Positions 1 to 8,003 of a stretch of 64,000 nucleotides of DNA are shown here, one piece after another; position 1 is the first letter of the stretch; the number at the start of each line of letters is the position of its first letter. The stretch lies in the NCBI GenBank assembly GCA_001899255.1, contig MKVX01000002.1, forward strand, positions 310,001 through 374,000, in the 5' to 3' direction. The translations under genes were made by a program, and so were the position numbers. Below the pieces are notes generated by a model. It worked only from the letters and a program-made list of their open reading frames with translations. It did no database searches and was not told the DNA's origin. Source of the stretch: Rhizobiales bacterium 62-47 (GTDB lineage Bacteria > Pseudomonadota > Alphaproteobacteria > Rhizobiales > Xanthobacteraceae).

Positions 1-2
1 AC

Positions 3-110
3 CCGGCGTTCGGCCTGCTGCTGTCGCCAGTCATTGCTGCCGCAGCCATGGCGCTGTCATCAGTCAGCGTCATCGGCAACGCGTTGCGCTTGCGTGCAAC
101 ACGTTTGTAA
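3..110 (+). CDS. C-terminal end of a heavy-metal (probably Cu+) translocating P-type ATPase, partial
   Basis: Only the last 35 codons are in the window, in frame from base 3 and ending at TAA 108-110. The translated tail contains [19 protein letters not shown] followed by NALRLR, the hallmark last transmembrane segment and basic tail of CopA-type P1B ATPases. These use ATP to push Cu+ or a similar metal out of the cytoplasm. The catalytic domains lie outside the window, so metal specificity cannot be read here. It faces the antiporter genes tail to tail, with two strong hairpins between them. Confidence 0.8.
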   Translation, partial: PAFGLLLSPVIAAAAMALSSVSVIGNALRLRATRL

Positions 111-145
111 GACGCACATAGTCGGTTTGCTCGTATCGAAATGAC

Positions 146-206
146 ATCGGGCCGGGATCGCTCCCGGCCCGATGCGACAAGATAACGACGCGGCCTTTCC
201 GGCCGC
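146..206. terminator. Two hairpins between convergent genes
   Basis: A perfect 12-bp stem (146-157 with 162-173, 4-base loop) is followed by a second 6-bp GC stem (190-195 with 201-206, loop TTTCC). They lie between the stop of the plus-strand ATPase (110) and the stop of the minus-strand small protein (217). Neither has a clear T tract, so they are probable bidirectional or assisted terminators rather than textbook Rho-independent ones. Confidence 0.5.
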
Positions 207-216
207 GACACCAACG

Positions 217-342
217 TCAATAAAACAGCTTCATGGCGTTGGTCAGCGTTTGCGCGACACCGCCAAGCAGCGGAATGCCGACAAACCCCCAGGCCAGAAT
301 CAACTTTAGCGGTTCGGTCTTGGTCACTTCGGTGTTGGTCAT
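217..342 (-). CDS. 41-residue membrane protein, probable small subunit of the oxalate/formate MFS antiporter
   Basis: A 41-codon ORF begins MTNTEVTKTEPLKLI, has one hydrophobic segment (ILAWGFVGIPLLGGVAQTL, about residues 16-34) and ends NAMKLFY. An in-frame ATG at 348 is possible, but AAGGA at 349-354 gives 7-base spacing to the ATG at 342, so 342 is preferred. It is 155 bp downstream of the antiporter on the same strand. Very short ORFs of this look next to such antiporters are annotated in Bradyrhizobium genomes as MFS transporter small subunit (recalled, not searched). Function as a partner is inferred from position and topology. Confidence 0.7.
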   Translation of the reverse strand: MTNTEVTKTEPLKLILAWGFVGIPLLGGVAQTLTNAMKLFY

Positions 343-497
343 GATCATATCCTTCGTGTCCGGGAGGAGAATCGTGCGAAGCGATCGCCCCTGCAATTTC
401 CTTAAGGTGTTTTCAGATCTTTCCAGCTCCGGCGCGGCGACGATTTGAATGCCTGCCGAAGCCGGAAAGAATCTGCATCGTCATGGCGTGAGGCAGC

Positions 498-1946
498 TCA
501 CGCCCTCCCCGGTACGGCCTGGGCTGCACCTGCGGGTGCGCGTGCGGCACCCAGATCCTTGTCCTCGTCAGTCTTCATGTGGAAGCGCTTGTCGACGGCC
601 TTGACGCAGAAGTTGGCGATGAAGCCGATCACCAGCAATCCAGCCATGATGTACATCGTCGTGTTGTAGGCCTGCGCTTTCGGCACGCCGTGAGTGACGT
701 TGTACTCGCGGATGTAGTTGACGAGCACCGGACCTGCGACGCCTGCCGCCGACCATGCCGTCAGCAGGATGCCGTGGATGGCGCCGACGTAGCGCGTGCC
801 GAACATATCCTTGAGATACGCCGGCACGGTGGAGAAGCCGCCACCATACATGCTGACGATGATCAGGAAGCAGAACACGAACAGCACGACGTTGCCGCTG
901 CCACCGGCGTAGGGCACCGTGATGTAGAGCGCGAAGCCAAGGCACATGTAGACGAAGTAGGTGTTCTTGCGTCCGATGAAGTCCGACAGCGACGCCCAGC
1001 TGAACCGGCCGCCCATATTGAACAAGCTCATCAGTCCGACCAGACCCGCCGCCGCAACCGGCGTGATATGGCCCGGGAACATCTCCTGGCTCATGGCGGA
1101 AGCCTGACCCAGCACGCCGATGCCTGCCGTGGTGTTGAGGAACAGCACGGTCCAGATCAGCCAGAACTGCGGCGTCTTGATTGCGTCGTAGACATAGACG
1201 TCGTTCTTGGTGATCAGCTTGGTTGCCGTCGCCGGCGGCACGTAGCCTTCCGGCTTCCAGCCCGGAGCCGGCACGCGCACGATCATCGAGCCGACCATCA
1301 TGAACACGAAGTAGGCGCAGCCGAGCACGATGAAGGTGTTGAACACGCCGACATCGGTGCTGGAGGCGAACTTGCCCATCAGCCACACCGACAGCGGTGA
1401 CGCGATCAAGGCACCGCCACCGAAGCCCATGATGGCCATGCCGGTCGCCATGCCCGGACGGTCGGGGAACCACTTCATTAGCGTGGACACCGGCGAGATA
1501 TAGCCGATGCCGAGCGCGCAGCCGCCGAGCACGCCGTAGCCGAAATAGATGATCCAGAGCTGATGCAGATGAATGCCGATGGCAGACACCATGAAGCCGC
1601 CGGCCCAGAGGATGCCGGCAGTGAACATCGCCTTGCGCGGGCCGCCTTCTTCAACCCAGCGGCCGAAGATCGCCGCCGACACGCCGAGGAACAGCATCGC
1701 GATGGAGAAGATCCAGCCCAGTTCAGTGAGTTTCCAGTCGCCCGGTGCGGACTGGGACACGCCGATCAGCCTGGTCATCGGCAGGTTGAAAACGCTGAAT
1801 GCGTAAGCCTGGCCGATACACAGATGGACGCAGAGTGCCGCGGGCGGCACCAGCCAACGGGAGAATCCCGGTTTGGCAACGGAATGCGAGCGATCAAGAA
1901 AAGGTATGAGCGATCGCGTGTAGGCTTTCGGTTCAGTAAATTCCAT
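498..1946 (-). CDS. oxlT: Oxalate/formate family MFS antiporter
   Basis: A 482-residue, highly hydrophobic protein with about 12 membrane segments in the inner membrane. The N-terminal WLVPPAALCVHLCIGQAYAF block and the loop FNMGGRFSWASLSDFIGRK (MFS motif A-like, before segment 9) are typical of the oxalate:formate antiporter (OFA) family, which swaps an incoming dicarboxylate for an outgoing monocarboxylate. The ATG at 1946 is backed by a strong GGGGGAGAAGG ribosome site 4 bases upstream. A formate dehydrogenase lies 9 kb away, so oxalate/formate exchange is a sensible substrate guess. OFA members also carry other organic acids, so the substrate is not proved. Confidence 0.85.
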   Translation of the reverse strand: MEFTEPKAYTRSLIPFLDRSHSVAKPGFSRWLVPPAALCVHLCIGQAYAFSVFNLPMTRLIGVSQSAPGDWKLTELGWIFSIAMLFLGVSAAIFGRWVEEGGPRKAMFTAGILWAGGFMVSAIGIHLHQLWIIYFGYGVLGGCALGIGYISPVSTLMKWFPDRPGMATGMAIMGFGGGALIASPLSVWLMGKFASSTDVGVFNTFIVLGCAYFVFMMVGSMIVRVPAPGWKPEGYVPPATATKLITKNDVYVYDAIKTPQFWLIWTVLFLNTTAGIGVLGQASAMSQEMFPGHITPVAAAGLVGLMSLFNMGGRFSWASLSDFIGRKNTYFVYMCLGFALYITVPYAGGSGNVVLFVFCFLIIVSMYGGGFSTVPAYLKDMFGTRYVGAIHGILLTAWSAAGVAGPVLVNYIREYNVTHGVPKAQAYNTTMYIMAGLLVIGFIANFCVKAVDKRFHMKTDEDKDLGAARAPAGAAQAVPGRA

Positions 1947-2332
1947 TAGGCCTTCTCCCCCTTTGTGAGACGATTTTTTTAGCTTTGGTAGAACTTCGCT
2001 TTGCTGGAAAGGTCCTGGTCTATCGCTCCTATGTCACGCGTAACTGCACAGCTCCGCGGGCGTGCGGATCGAAGCCGATACCGAGCCGTCCCGCCATGCG
2101 ATCGTAGAGTCTGCCCCACCCAACGATTGGCTCGCCTCGGCGCGCGCCGTCCGCGCGCCTGCGATCGGCGGCTCGGCATCGAGAGCGAAGTAACTGAATG
2201 CTTCTGGAAGCGCGGACGCGATGAGACGCGATGCACCTGGCATTGCCGTCGGGTCATCAATGACGCTGTACGCAGTTTTGCCTTCGCAGGCCAGATACCC
2301 GTGCAAGATGCTTCCTCACCGAAGATTTCTTT

Positions 2333-2424
2333 GGACCATATTGACCGGACCGGCCAAACATCCATCGGGCTGCTTGCGTCCGCCGCCCCTTACGAGGACC
2401 GCCGAACGGTTGAACCAGCTCTAA
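2333..2424. repeat. Direct repeat, copy 1 (about 92 bp)
   Basis: It starts GGACCAT, contains CCAAACATCCATCGGGCTG and ends CAGCTCTAA. It is followed immediately by a second, diverged copy. Differences are spread along the unit and include single substitutions and short indels, so the duplication is not recent. Confidence 0.7.
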
Positions 2425-2425
2425 C

Positions 2426-2513
2426 GGACCATGACAGGACCGACCAAACATCCATCGGGCTGTTTGCGTTCGCTGCCTTTGCGAGGTTCGCTGAACGGTT
2501 AAATCAGCTCTAA
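2426..2513. repeat. Direct repeat, copy 2 (about 88 bp)
   Basis: Tandem partner of 2333-2424, sharing GGACCAT, CCAAACATCCATCGGGCTG, GCTGAACGGTT (GCCGAACGGTT in copy 1) and CAGCTCTAA. No ORF runs through both copies with protein-like composition. Role unknown. Confidence 0.7.
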
Positions 2514-2717
2514 TGATGAGCCATTTCCGTTCGACCCATCAATATTGTCAATATGAACTCAATATCCGATGGAGTGCCGGGCGGCGGTCCGCGCGACTTG
2601 CGGTTCTCCGGATTCATGCATCGGAATTTATCGTTTGCGTAATGCAGCAACGCGGCCAAATGTTGCTGCAACACGCTCCGTTTCCGCGCCGTATCTGCGC
2701 GCGAAAGCAGGTGCGGA

Positions 2718-3197
2718 ATGTCAGGAGAAACCTCAGGGATGCCGGGGCCGTCGGGCCAATCTGCGTTCGATCGATTCCTGTTGTCGCAACTGCAGGAAAA
2801 TGACGGCGTGCCGCTCACCGTGCTGTCGATGCTGGCACGTCAGGACCTTGAGCCAATCGCAGAAGCCTTGCGTTTAAGCCAGCTTCCGCACGACGAAGCG
2901 GTCAACAGCCTCGCTTTGAAACTGTGGAAAGCAGATAGCGATTTCTGGTCGCCATCCGATGCCAGCATTCTTGCCGCGCAGCTGATCGCGCTCTTGCCAC
3001 GCGAACGCGAGCCCGAATCGGTCGTCACCGTCATTGCACGCTACGAGGGACAGTTGATGATGTGGCTGGTCTACGGCATCGTGCTCGGGACCCTCGTCTT
3101 CAACGGCACCAGCCAGCGCAGCGACCCGGCCAGCGGCAGCACGACTGCGGAGATTAGTGCGAGTCAAAATCAGCCGTCATCGCATGCTATCAAATAG
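2718..3197 (+). CDS. Hypothetical protein with one C-terminal membrane segment
   Basis: A 159-residue protein I do not recognise. The N-terminal two thirds are soluble and helical-looking (LLSQLQENDGVPLTVLSML, LARQDLEPIAEALRL). A hydrophobic stretch, MMWLVYGIVLGTLVFNG, near residues 115-131 is followed by a short Ser/Thr-rich tail. Codon use is GC3-rich like neighbouring core genes. The start is uncertain: ATG 2718 follows GCAGG, while ATG 2739 has AGGAG 13 bases upstream. It stands alone between non-coding stretches. Confidence 0.55.
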   Translation: MSGETSGMPGPSGQSAFDRFLLSQLQENDGVPLTVLSMLARQDLEPIAEALRLSQLPHDEAVNSLALKLWKADSDFWSPSDASILAAQLIALLPREREPESVVTVIARYEGQLMMWLVYGIVLGTLVFNGTSQRSDPASGSTTAEISASQNQPSSHAIK

Positions 3198-3355
3198 TCT
3201 AATGCCATCGGATGACGACACAGCGACGATTCTCCGCGGCGAATGCTGCAGGGCGACGTATCATCGCTGTGCGTTGCAGCACGCAGCAGCTTGGATCGAA
3301 TGCGCGGCGTCGCGACAGTTCGTTTCAATCGTATTCCGATGCAAGGCAACACAAG

Positions 3356-3751
3356 ATGAGTCGTAAGATCCTGCCGGCGAACATCGCATTGAAACGCGCC
3401 TACGAGCCTCCGAGCGAGGCGGATGGCGTGCGCATCCTGGTCGATCGGCTATGGCCTCGCGGCGTCACCAAGAAAGCCGCCGCGATCGATCGTTGGGCCA
3501 AGGAGGTCGCGCCCAGCACGGAGTTGCGCAAATGGTACGGGCACGAGCCGGCGCGCTGGAAAGAATTCGGACAACGCTATCGGGCCGAGCTCAAAGGCAA
3601 GCAAGACGAGCTCGATGCGATCCGCGAGGTCGCCGAAGCCGGTCCCATCACGCTGATTTATGCGGCGCACGACACCGCACATTCCCATGCGATCGTTCTG
3701 CGCGACGCCTTGCTCAACATCCGCGCCGGAACCAAGTCCCGGCGCGGATGA
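3356..3751 (+). CDS. DUF488 family protein
   Basis: A 131-residue protein. The reading frame stays open upstream to 3212, but the family's usual start is at MSRKI (ATG 3356). Blocks typical of DUF488 are RILVDRLWPRGVTK near residues 23-36, a middle LRKWYGHEPARWKEF and the C-terminal ITLIYAAHD. The family has no agreed biochemical role; the conserved Arg, Trp and His residues are its signature. It appears to be transcribed alone. Confidence 0.8.
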   Translation: MSRKILPANIALKRAYEPPSEADGVRILVDRLWPRGVTKKAAAIDRWAKEVAPSTELRKWYGHEPARWKEFGQRYRAELKGKQDELDAIREVAEAGPITLIYAAHDTAHSHAIVLRDALLNIRAGTKSRRG

Positions 3752-3791
3752 CGCGAGCACACCACCACAGAATATAGCTGCTTAATTTCGC

Positions 3792-4124
3792 CTACTGCGG
3801 AGCAACAGAGATGTTGCCCTTCATGTTCGGGTGAAAGCGGCAGTAATATTCGACGTCTCCCGCTTTCTTCAGGACGAAGCTGACGGTCTTTTTCGGCGGG
3901 ATCATCACGTCCCAGTCGCCTTTAACCGTTGCGGTGTGCGCCAGGATATCGGTGCTGACCCACTCGATGGTGTCGCCGACCTTGGCGCTGATCTTGGCTG
4001 GCACGAACTCCAGCTTGTCGACCATCACCCGGATCGTTTCGGCATGCGCCGGGATAGAACCCATCGCCCCCAACACGACACTGAGAATTGCGAGAGATTT
4101 CCATCCCGGCAACATTGCGCGCAT
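3792..4124 (-). CDS. Secreted cupredoxin-domain protein (amicyanin/plastocyanin-like)
   Basis: A 110-residue protein with an N-terminal signal sequence ending IPAHA (about residue 28), so probably periplasmic. The copper ligands of a type I site are visible: His63 in LAHTAT, then Cys95, His98 and Met101 in YYCRFHPNMKG. Such small blue copper proteins carry single electrons or bind copper. It starts 2 bases after the stop of the DUF4142 gene, so the two are cotranscribed. The partner enzyme is not identifiable from this locus. Confidence 0.8.
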   Translation of the reverse strand: MRAMLPGWKSLAILSVVLGAMGSIPAHAETIRVMVDKLEFVPAKISAKVGDTIEWVSTDILAHTATVKGDWDVMIPPKKTVSFVLKKAGDVEYYCRFHPNMKGNISVAPQ

Positions 4125-4126
4125 CC

Positions 4127-4648
4127 TTACTTCAGTTCAGCCGCAACGTGCTCTGCATGCTGCAGATGGCCCTGGAAGATCTTGGTGCCGGTCTGCAGCA
4201 GGCTCTTCAGCTCTGCGTTGGACGACGACGGAATCAGCAACGTATCGAGCGCACCGATGACCGCCTTGTGATAGGCGACTTCGTTGGCGACATAAGCCTT
4301 GTCGTAGGCAGCGCCGCTGAGCTTGGCCAGCTCGGCCTGCTTCTCCGTCGCCTGCTTCGCCAGGCTGCGGCTGGTGTCGTTGTCTTCCGGTGTTACTTTC
4401 AACTTCTTGACGAGGTCGAGCGCCTGCTTGTTGACCGCCTCATGATCGCGGACCATGTCGTTGGCGAAAGCGATGACGTCCTTGTTCTTCGACTTTGCGA
4501 TCGCCTGCTTGCCCGCGGTCACGTCGATCGAGCCGGCGGTATAGGCAATGTGAGCGATCTGCGGATCGGTTGGCTTGGCTCCCTGCGCGAACACCGGGCT
4601 GGCAAGCAAGCTCATCGCGGCAACGGCCACGCTCAAACGTACAAACAT
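4127..4648 (-). CDS. DUF4142 family secreted protein
   Basis: A 173-residue protein with a signal peptide (MFVRLSVAVAAMSLLASPVFA). The rest is helical, with the family pattern DPQIAHIAYTAGSIDV, FANDMVRDHEAVNKQALDL and YHKAVIGALDTLL. DUF4142 proteins are predicted periplasmic ferritin-like four-helix bundles, and His and Asp/Glu residues sit in the expected helices. Its exact function is unknown. AGGAGG lies 5 bases before the ATG. It is tightly linked to the downstream cupredoxin gene and lies 118 bp after the Rieske-FAD gene. Confidence 0.8.
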   Translation of the reverse strand: MFVRLSVAVAAMSLLASPVFAQGAKPTDPQIAHIAYTAGSIDVTAGKQAIAKSKNKDVIAFANDMVRDHEAVNKQALDLVKKLKVTPEDNDTSRSLAKQATEKQAELAKLSGAAYDKAYVANEVAYHKAVIGALDTLLIPSSSNAELKSLLQTGTKIFQGHLQHAEHVAAELK

Positions 4649-4766
4649 TATATCCTCCTGTCGTCGGCGCCGGAGCGGCGCCGCATCTGACGAACGCTGT
4701 GATTAGCGCCGATTAGATGCCGGGATTTGCAGAAGGTTCCTGAAATTGTGCGCCGTTCCGCCGATA

Positions 4767-6299
4767 TCAGGCAGCGCCCTGGATGGCACGTTCCATCTGC
4801 CACTCCGCCTCGAGACTGGCGAGATCGCGGAAGATCGATGCCACGGCCACAACGCGACCGCCGAGCTTGTAGCGCAGCAGGCAGTCTTTGCCGGCAATGC
4901 TGCCGTCGATTGCAATCTCGTCCCACTGCTCGGCGTGGCCGACATAATTGATCGGGATGTCGTAGTGCTGGCTCCAGAAGAACGGCACCGCATCGAACGC
5001 CTTCTTCTGTCCGAGCATGTTCATGGCGGCGACTTGCCCTTGGCGCTCGGCAACGGCCCAGTGCTCGACCCGGATATTCATCCCGCTATGCGGGTCCGGC
5101 CAGCGCGCGATATCGCCAGCCGCGTAGACGCCCGGCGCGCTGGTCTGCAAATAGGCATCGACCGCTACACCGCGATCCATCGTCAGACCGGCCTGCTCGG
5201 CCAATGCCACGCGCGGCCGCACACCGACGCCGGCAATCACCAGATCGACATCCAGCACTTTGCCACTTCGCAACGTCGCGCGCCCACCTTCGTGACTTGC
5301 GACGGTATCCTCCAGATGAAAGATCACGCCATGCTCCTCATGCAGCGCGCGGACGAAATCGCCCATCTCGCTACCCAGCACGCGCTCCATCGGCCGCCGT
5401 TCCGGCGCCACGACGTGAACCTCGATGTCGCGCGCGCGCAATGACGCGGCCACTTCCAGACCGATGAAGCTTGCACCGATCACCAGCGCCCGCCGCGCGT
5501 CGCTGGCCGCGTCGATGATGGCGCGGCAATCGGCCAGCGAGCGTAAGGTGTGGACGCGCGGCTGGTTGGCCCCCGGTATCTGCAAGCGCACCGGTTCGGC
5601 GCCGGTTGCCAGCAGCAAACGATCGAAACCGACCGGGTCGCCTCCCAGCACCGCAACTTGCTGCTTTCTGAGATCGATCGCGCCGACCTCGGCATGCATG
5701 CGCAGGTCGATGGTCTGGTCGTGATAAAAATCTTCCGATCGCAGCGGCAGCCAGTCTTCCGGTGCATTGCCGGCGAGATAGTCTTTCGACAGATTCGGAC
5801 GATCAACGGGCAAAGCTGCCTCGGCGCTGATCATCACGATACTGCCGTCATATTGCTGCCGGCGCAGCATCTCGGCGGCGGCAAATCCGGCCGCTCCGCC
5901 ACCCACGATGACGATCTGCCTGGGCGCATCGGATCGCATCGCGCGCTTTAAGGGCGGCGGCGAGGCCTTGCTGCGCACGACGACGCGATCGCCCTGCCGC
6001 TCGACCTGCCACACACTCAGCGAACCGAATGCCGGCGCGCAACTCGCTTCGCCGGAGCGCAAGTCAAAACAGGCGTGATGCCAGGGACAGCGAATGCTGT
6101 CGCCGACGACAAGGCCATCGGCCAGCGGTGCATGATAATGCGTGCAATGCGCGTCGACGGCGAATATCTGCGATGCGGTTTGCACCAGCAGCACTTCCTG
6201 ATCGCCGACGTGCCCGACGAGTTTGCCATCCACCAGATCGGCCAGAGCCACACCCTGCGCCAGATCAGGTCCACTCGGCGAAGTCTGATCCTGCGACAT
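4767..6299 (-). CDS. Rieske-domain FAD/NAD-dependent oxidoreductase (AIF-like ferredoxin reductase)
   Basis: A 510-residue fusion. Residues about 15-110 form a Rieske domain with the [2Fe-2S] ligands Cys52-x-His54 and Cys71-x2-His74 (CPWHHACFD). From about residue 128 a pyridine-nucleotide-disulfide oxidoreductase follows: FAD motif IVIVGGGAAGFAAAE, second Rossmann motif LVIGASFIGLEVAA, and the late FAD motif GVYAAGDIARWP. The architecture matches AIFL-type reductases that pass electrons from NAD(P)H. It is probably cotranscribed with folE upstream and DUF4142/cupredoxin downstream. The electron acceptor is unknown. Confidence 0.85.
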   Translation of the reverse strand: MSQDQTSPSGPDLAQGVALADLVDGKLVGHVGDQEVLLVQTASQIFAVDAHCTHYHAPLADGLVVGDSIRCPWHHACFDLRSGEASCAPAFGSLSVWQVERQGDRVVVRSKASPPPLKRAMRSDAPRQIVIVGGGAAGFAAAEMLRRQQYDGSIVMISAEAALPVDRPNLSKDYLAGNAPEDWLPLRSEDFYHDQTIDLRMHAEVGAIDLRKQQVAVLGGDPVGFDRLLLATGAEPVRLQIPGANQPRVHTLRSLADCRAIIDAASDARRALVIGASFIGLEVAASLRARDIEVHVVAPERRPMERVLGSEMGDFVRALHEEHGVIFHLEDTVASHEGGRATLRSGKVLDVDLVIAGVGVRPRVALAEQAGLTMDRGVAVDAYLQTSAPGVYAAGDIARWPDPHSGMNIRVEHWAVAERQGQVAAMNMLGQKKAFDAVPFFWSQHYDIPINYVGHAEQWDEIAIDGSIAGKDCLLRYKLGGRVVAVASIFRDLASLEAEWQMERAIQGAA

Positions 6300-6344
6300 G
6301 TTCTTCTCCAGAAGTGTGCGAAACTGAAACCTTCGCGAAAAACG

Positions 6345-6962
6345 CTACTGCACCGCCTGCATGAATTCCTGCCGCAACTGCCCGTGATCGCGGAAGCAAC
6401 CAAGCATGCGGCTGGTGACCAGATCGGTGTCCGGCTTGTGCACGCCACGCGTCGTCATGCAGTGATGCGAGGCCTTGATGACCACCGCAACCCCCTTCGG
6501 CTTGAGAATGCGATCGATGGTGTCGGCGATCTGCGCCGTCATCTTTTCCTGCACCTGCAAGCGCCGGGCAAACACATCGACGACGCGCGCCAGCTTGCTG
6601 ATGCCGACGACACGACCGTTCGGCACATAGCCGACCCAGGCCTGACCGATCACCGGCGCCATGTGATGCTCGCAATGACTCTCGAAACGAATGCCGCGTA
6701 GCAGGATCATCTCGTCATAGCCGCCGACTTCCTCGAATGTCTTGGCGAGGAAGTCCGCAGGGTCCTGCGCATAGCCGCCGAAGAACTCTTCGAAAGCGCG
6801 GGTGACGCGCGAGGGCGTCTCCTGCAAGCCTTCGCGATCGGGATCGTCGCCGGTCCATCGAATCATGGTGCGCACCGCTGCCTCGACTTCGGCCCGGCTT
6901 GGGCGCTGATTATCGACCGGCACGATCTCGAGTTTCTCAAGCGCATGGACATTCGAACTCAT
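6345..6962 (-). CDS. folE: GTP cyclohydrolase I
   Basis: A 205-residue protein of normal family length. It converts GTP to 7,8-dihydroneopterin triphosphate, the first step to folate. Zinc and catalytic motifs are intact: FESHCEHHMAPVIG with its Cys and His ligands, GISKLARVVD, and SHHCMTTRGV with the second Cys. It sits between an ECF sigma gene and a Rieske-FAD oxidoreductase rather than other folate genes, so it may be a stress-linked copy. Whether the genome has a second folE cannot be seen here. Confidence 0.95.
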   Translation of the reverse strand: MSSNVHALEKLEIVPVDNQRPSRAEVEAAVRTMIRWTGDDPDREGLQETPSRVTRAFEEFFGGYAQDPADFLAKTFEEVGGYDEMILLRGIRFESHCEHHMAPVIGQAWVGYVPNGRVVGISKLARVVDVFARRLQVQEKMTAQIADTIDRILKPKGVAVVIKASHHCMTTRGVHKPDTDLVTSRMLGCFRDHGQLRQEFMQAVQ

Positions 6963-7042
6963 GTCAATTCTCCTGCTGCCGCAGCTGGCAGTATCAACAA
7001 CGATAGGGTTGAGCAGAGATATTTATCGCGCGTCGGCAGCGT

Positions 7043-7741
7043 TCAATCGGGCAGACCCAACCGGCGCAACACGGCAACCGTCACGCGCTCGCAACGCCGC
7101 CCGGCAAAGGGGAAAGCATCCATCAGCACCGGACCGATCTGCTTGTCCAGTTGCTCGCGCACCAGACGACGCGCCCGATGCAGACGGGTCTTCACCGTTT
7201 CCGGACGCAAGTTGAGAACTTCGGCGGTTTCCTCGACGCTCAGGCCTTCGATGACGCGCGTGATGAACACGACCCGATAGACTTCCGGCAATTGGTCGGT
7301 GGCCTGCTCGACGAGCTGCAAGATTTGACGTTGTGCCATGGTCTGTTCCGGATCGTCAGATTTCGACGTGAGTGGAAACTGGATGATCTCGGCGGGCGTT
7401 CGCTGCGCCTCGAAAGTAACCAGATCGACGGTGGGCCGCTGCGAGCGCAGCCTCCCAAGCGCCTCGTTGATGGTGATGCGGGACAACCACGTGACCAACG
7501 ACGAGTCACCGCGAAAATCCCCGAGATGCGTGAAGGCGCGGAAATACGCTTCCTGCACGATATCCTCGGCTTCGCTATCGTTGCGCACGATACCGCGCGC
7601 CAGACGATAGAGGCGCTGATTGTATTTCTTCATGATGGCGCGAAACGCTGTGCCGTCGCGGTTCAGCGCACGCTGGACCAGTTCGGCATCATCCGGGGTC
7701 GTTGAACCGTATCCCCGCCGTAGCTCTTGGGCCTGTTCCAT
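7043..7741 (-). CDS. RNA polymerase sigma factor, ECF type
   Basis: A 232-residue protein from the ATG at 7741, which has AGGAG 7 bases upstream; the longer open frame to 7906 is not protein-like. Region 2 (IVQEAYFRAFTHLGDFRG) and region 4 (LPEVYRVVFITRVIEGLSV, then VKTRLHRARRLVREQL) are both clear. No anti-sigma gene is adjacent. The minus-strand sequence upstream of the start contains GGAACCTTT (reverse complement of 7787-7795), a possible ECF -35 element, so autoregulation is conceivable. folE follows 80 bp downstream. Confidence 0.9.
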   Translation of the reverse strand: MEQAQELRRGYGSTTPDDAELVQRALNRDGTAFRAIMKKYNQRLYRLARGIVRNDSEAEDIVQEAYFRAFTHLGDFRGDSSLVTWLSRITINEALGRLRSQRPTVDLVTFEAQRTPAEIIQFPLTSKSDDPEQTMAQRQILQLVEQATDQLPEVYRVVFITRVIEGLSVEETAEVLNLRPETVKTRLHRARRLVREQLDKQIGPVLMDAFPFAGRRCERVTVAVLRRLGLPD

Positions 7742-7960
7742 CTGCAATCTCCTTGTCAGCACATCGGATGGCTGACGACAGGAAAGGTTCCCAAAGCTGC
7801 CGTCCGGACGGTTAACACCGGCTCGGTCTCCGACCACTCGGGCGAACGCACGGGAACACTTGGCACCACCCGGCAGCCGGGAGGCGACGCCGCCGACCGC
7901 CAACATGCCACGGCCGCAAGGCTACGCCCGAAATAAATTTTGACAACCTAATAATAATGG

Positions 7961-7991
7961 GCATTTATATCGATCTGGCCGATATAAATGC
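7961..7991. promoter_or_regulatory. Perfect 12-bp inverted repeat, probable LysR operator
   Basis: GCATTTATATCG (7961-7972) is repeated inverted as CGATATAAATGC (7980-7991) across a 7-base spacer, ending 12 bases before the ATG of the LysR gene. Long AT-rich dyads just upstream of LysR-type genes are commonly the regulator's own binding site. Confidence 0.75.
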
Positions 7992-8003
7992 TGGTTACCA
8001 CCC

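Larger units (their letters stand above)
1947..2717. other. Non-coding interval upstream of oxlT
   Basis: About 770 bp without a gene I can support. Several overlapping ORFs on both strands lack ribosome sites and protein-like composition. The minus-strand promoter of oxlT must lie near 1950-2010, which contains a run of seven T on the plus strand at 1974-1980. The only evident structure is the direct repeat pair at 2333-2513. Confidence 0.6.

Noticed and set aside
568-1473. Long minus-strand ORF (301 codons) inside the antiporter gene
   Set aside because: Arg/His-rich composition and complete overlap with the well-supported antiporter; an out-of-frame shadow.
2034-2306. 90-codon minus-strand ORF with moderate codon bias
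   Set aside because: It would need a TTG start without a ribosome site and shows no recognisable family.
2001-2513. 170-codon plus-strand ORF through the direct repeats
   Set aside because: Arg/Cys-rich, no ribosome site, interrupted conservation between repeat copies; not protein-like.
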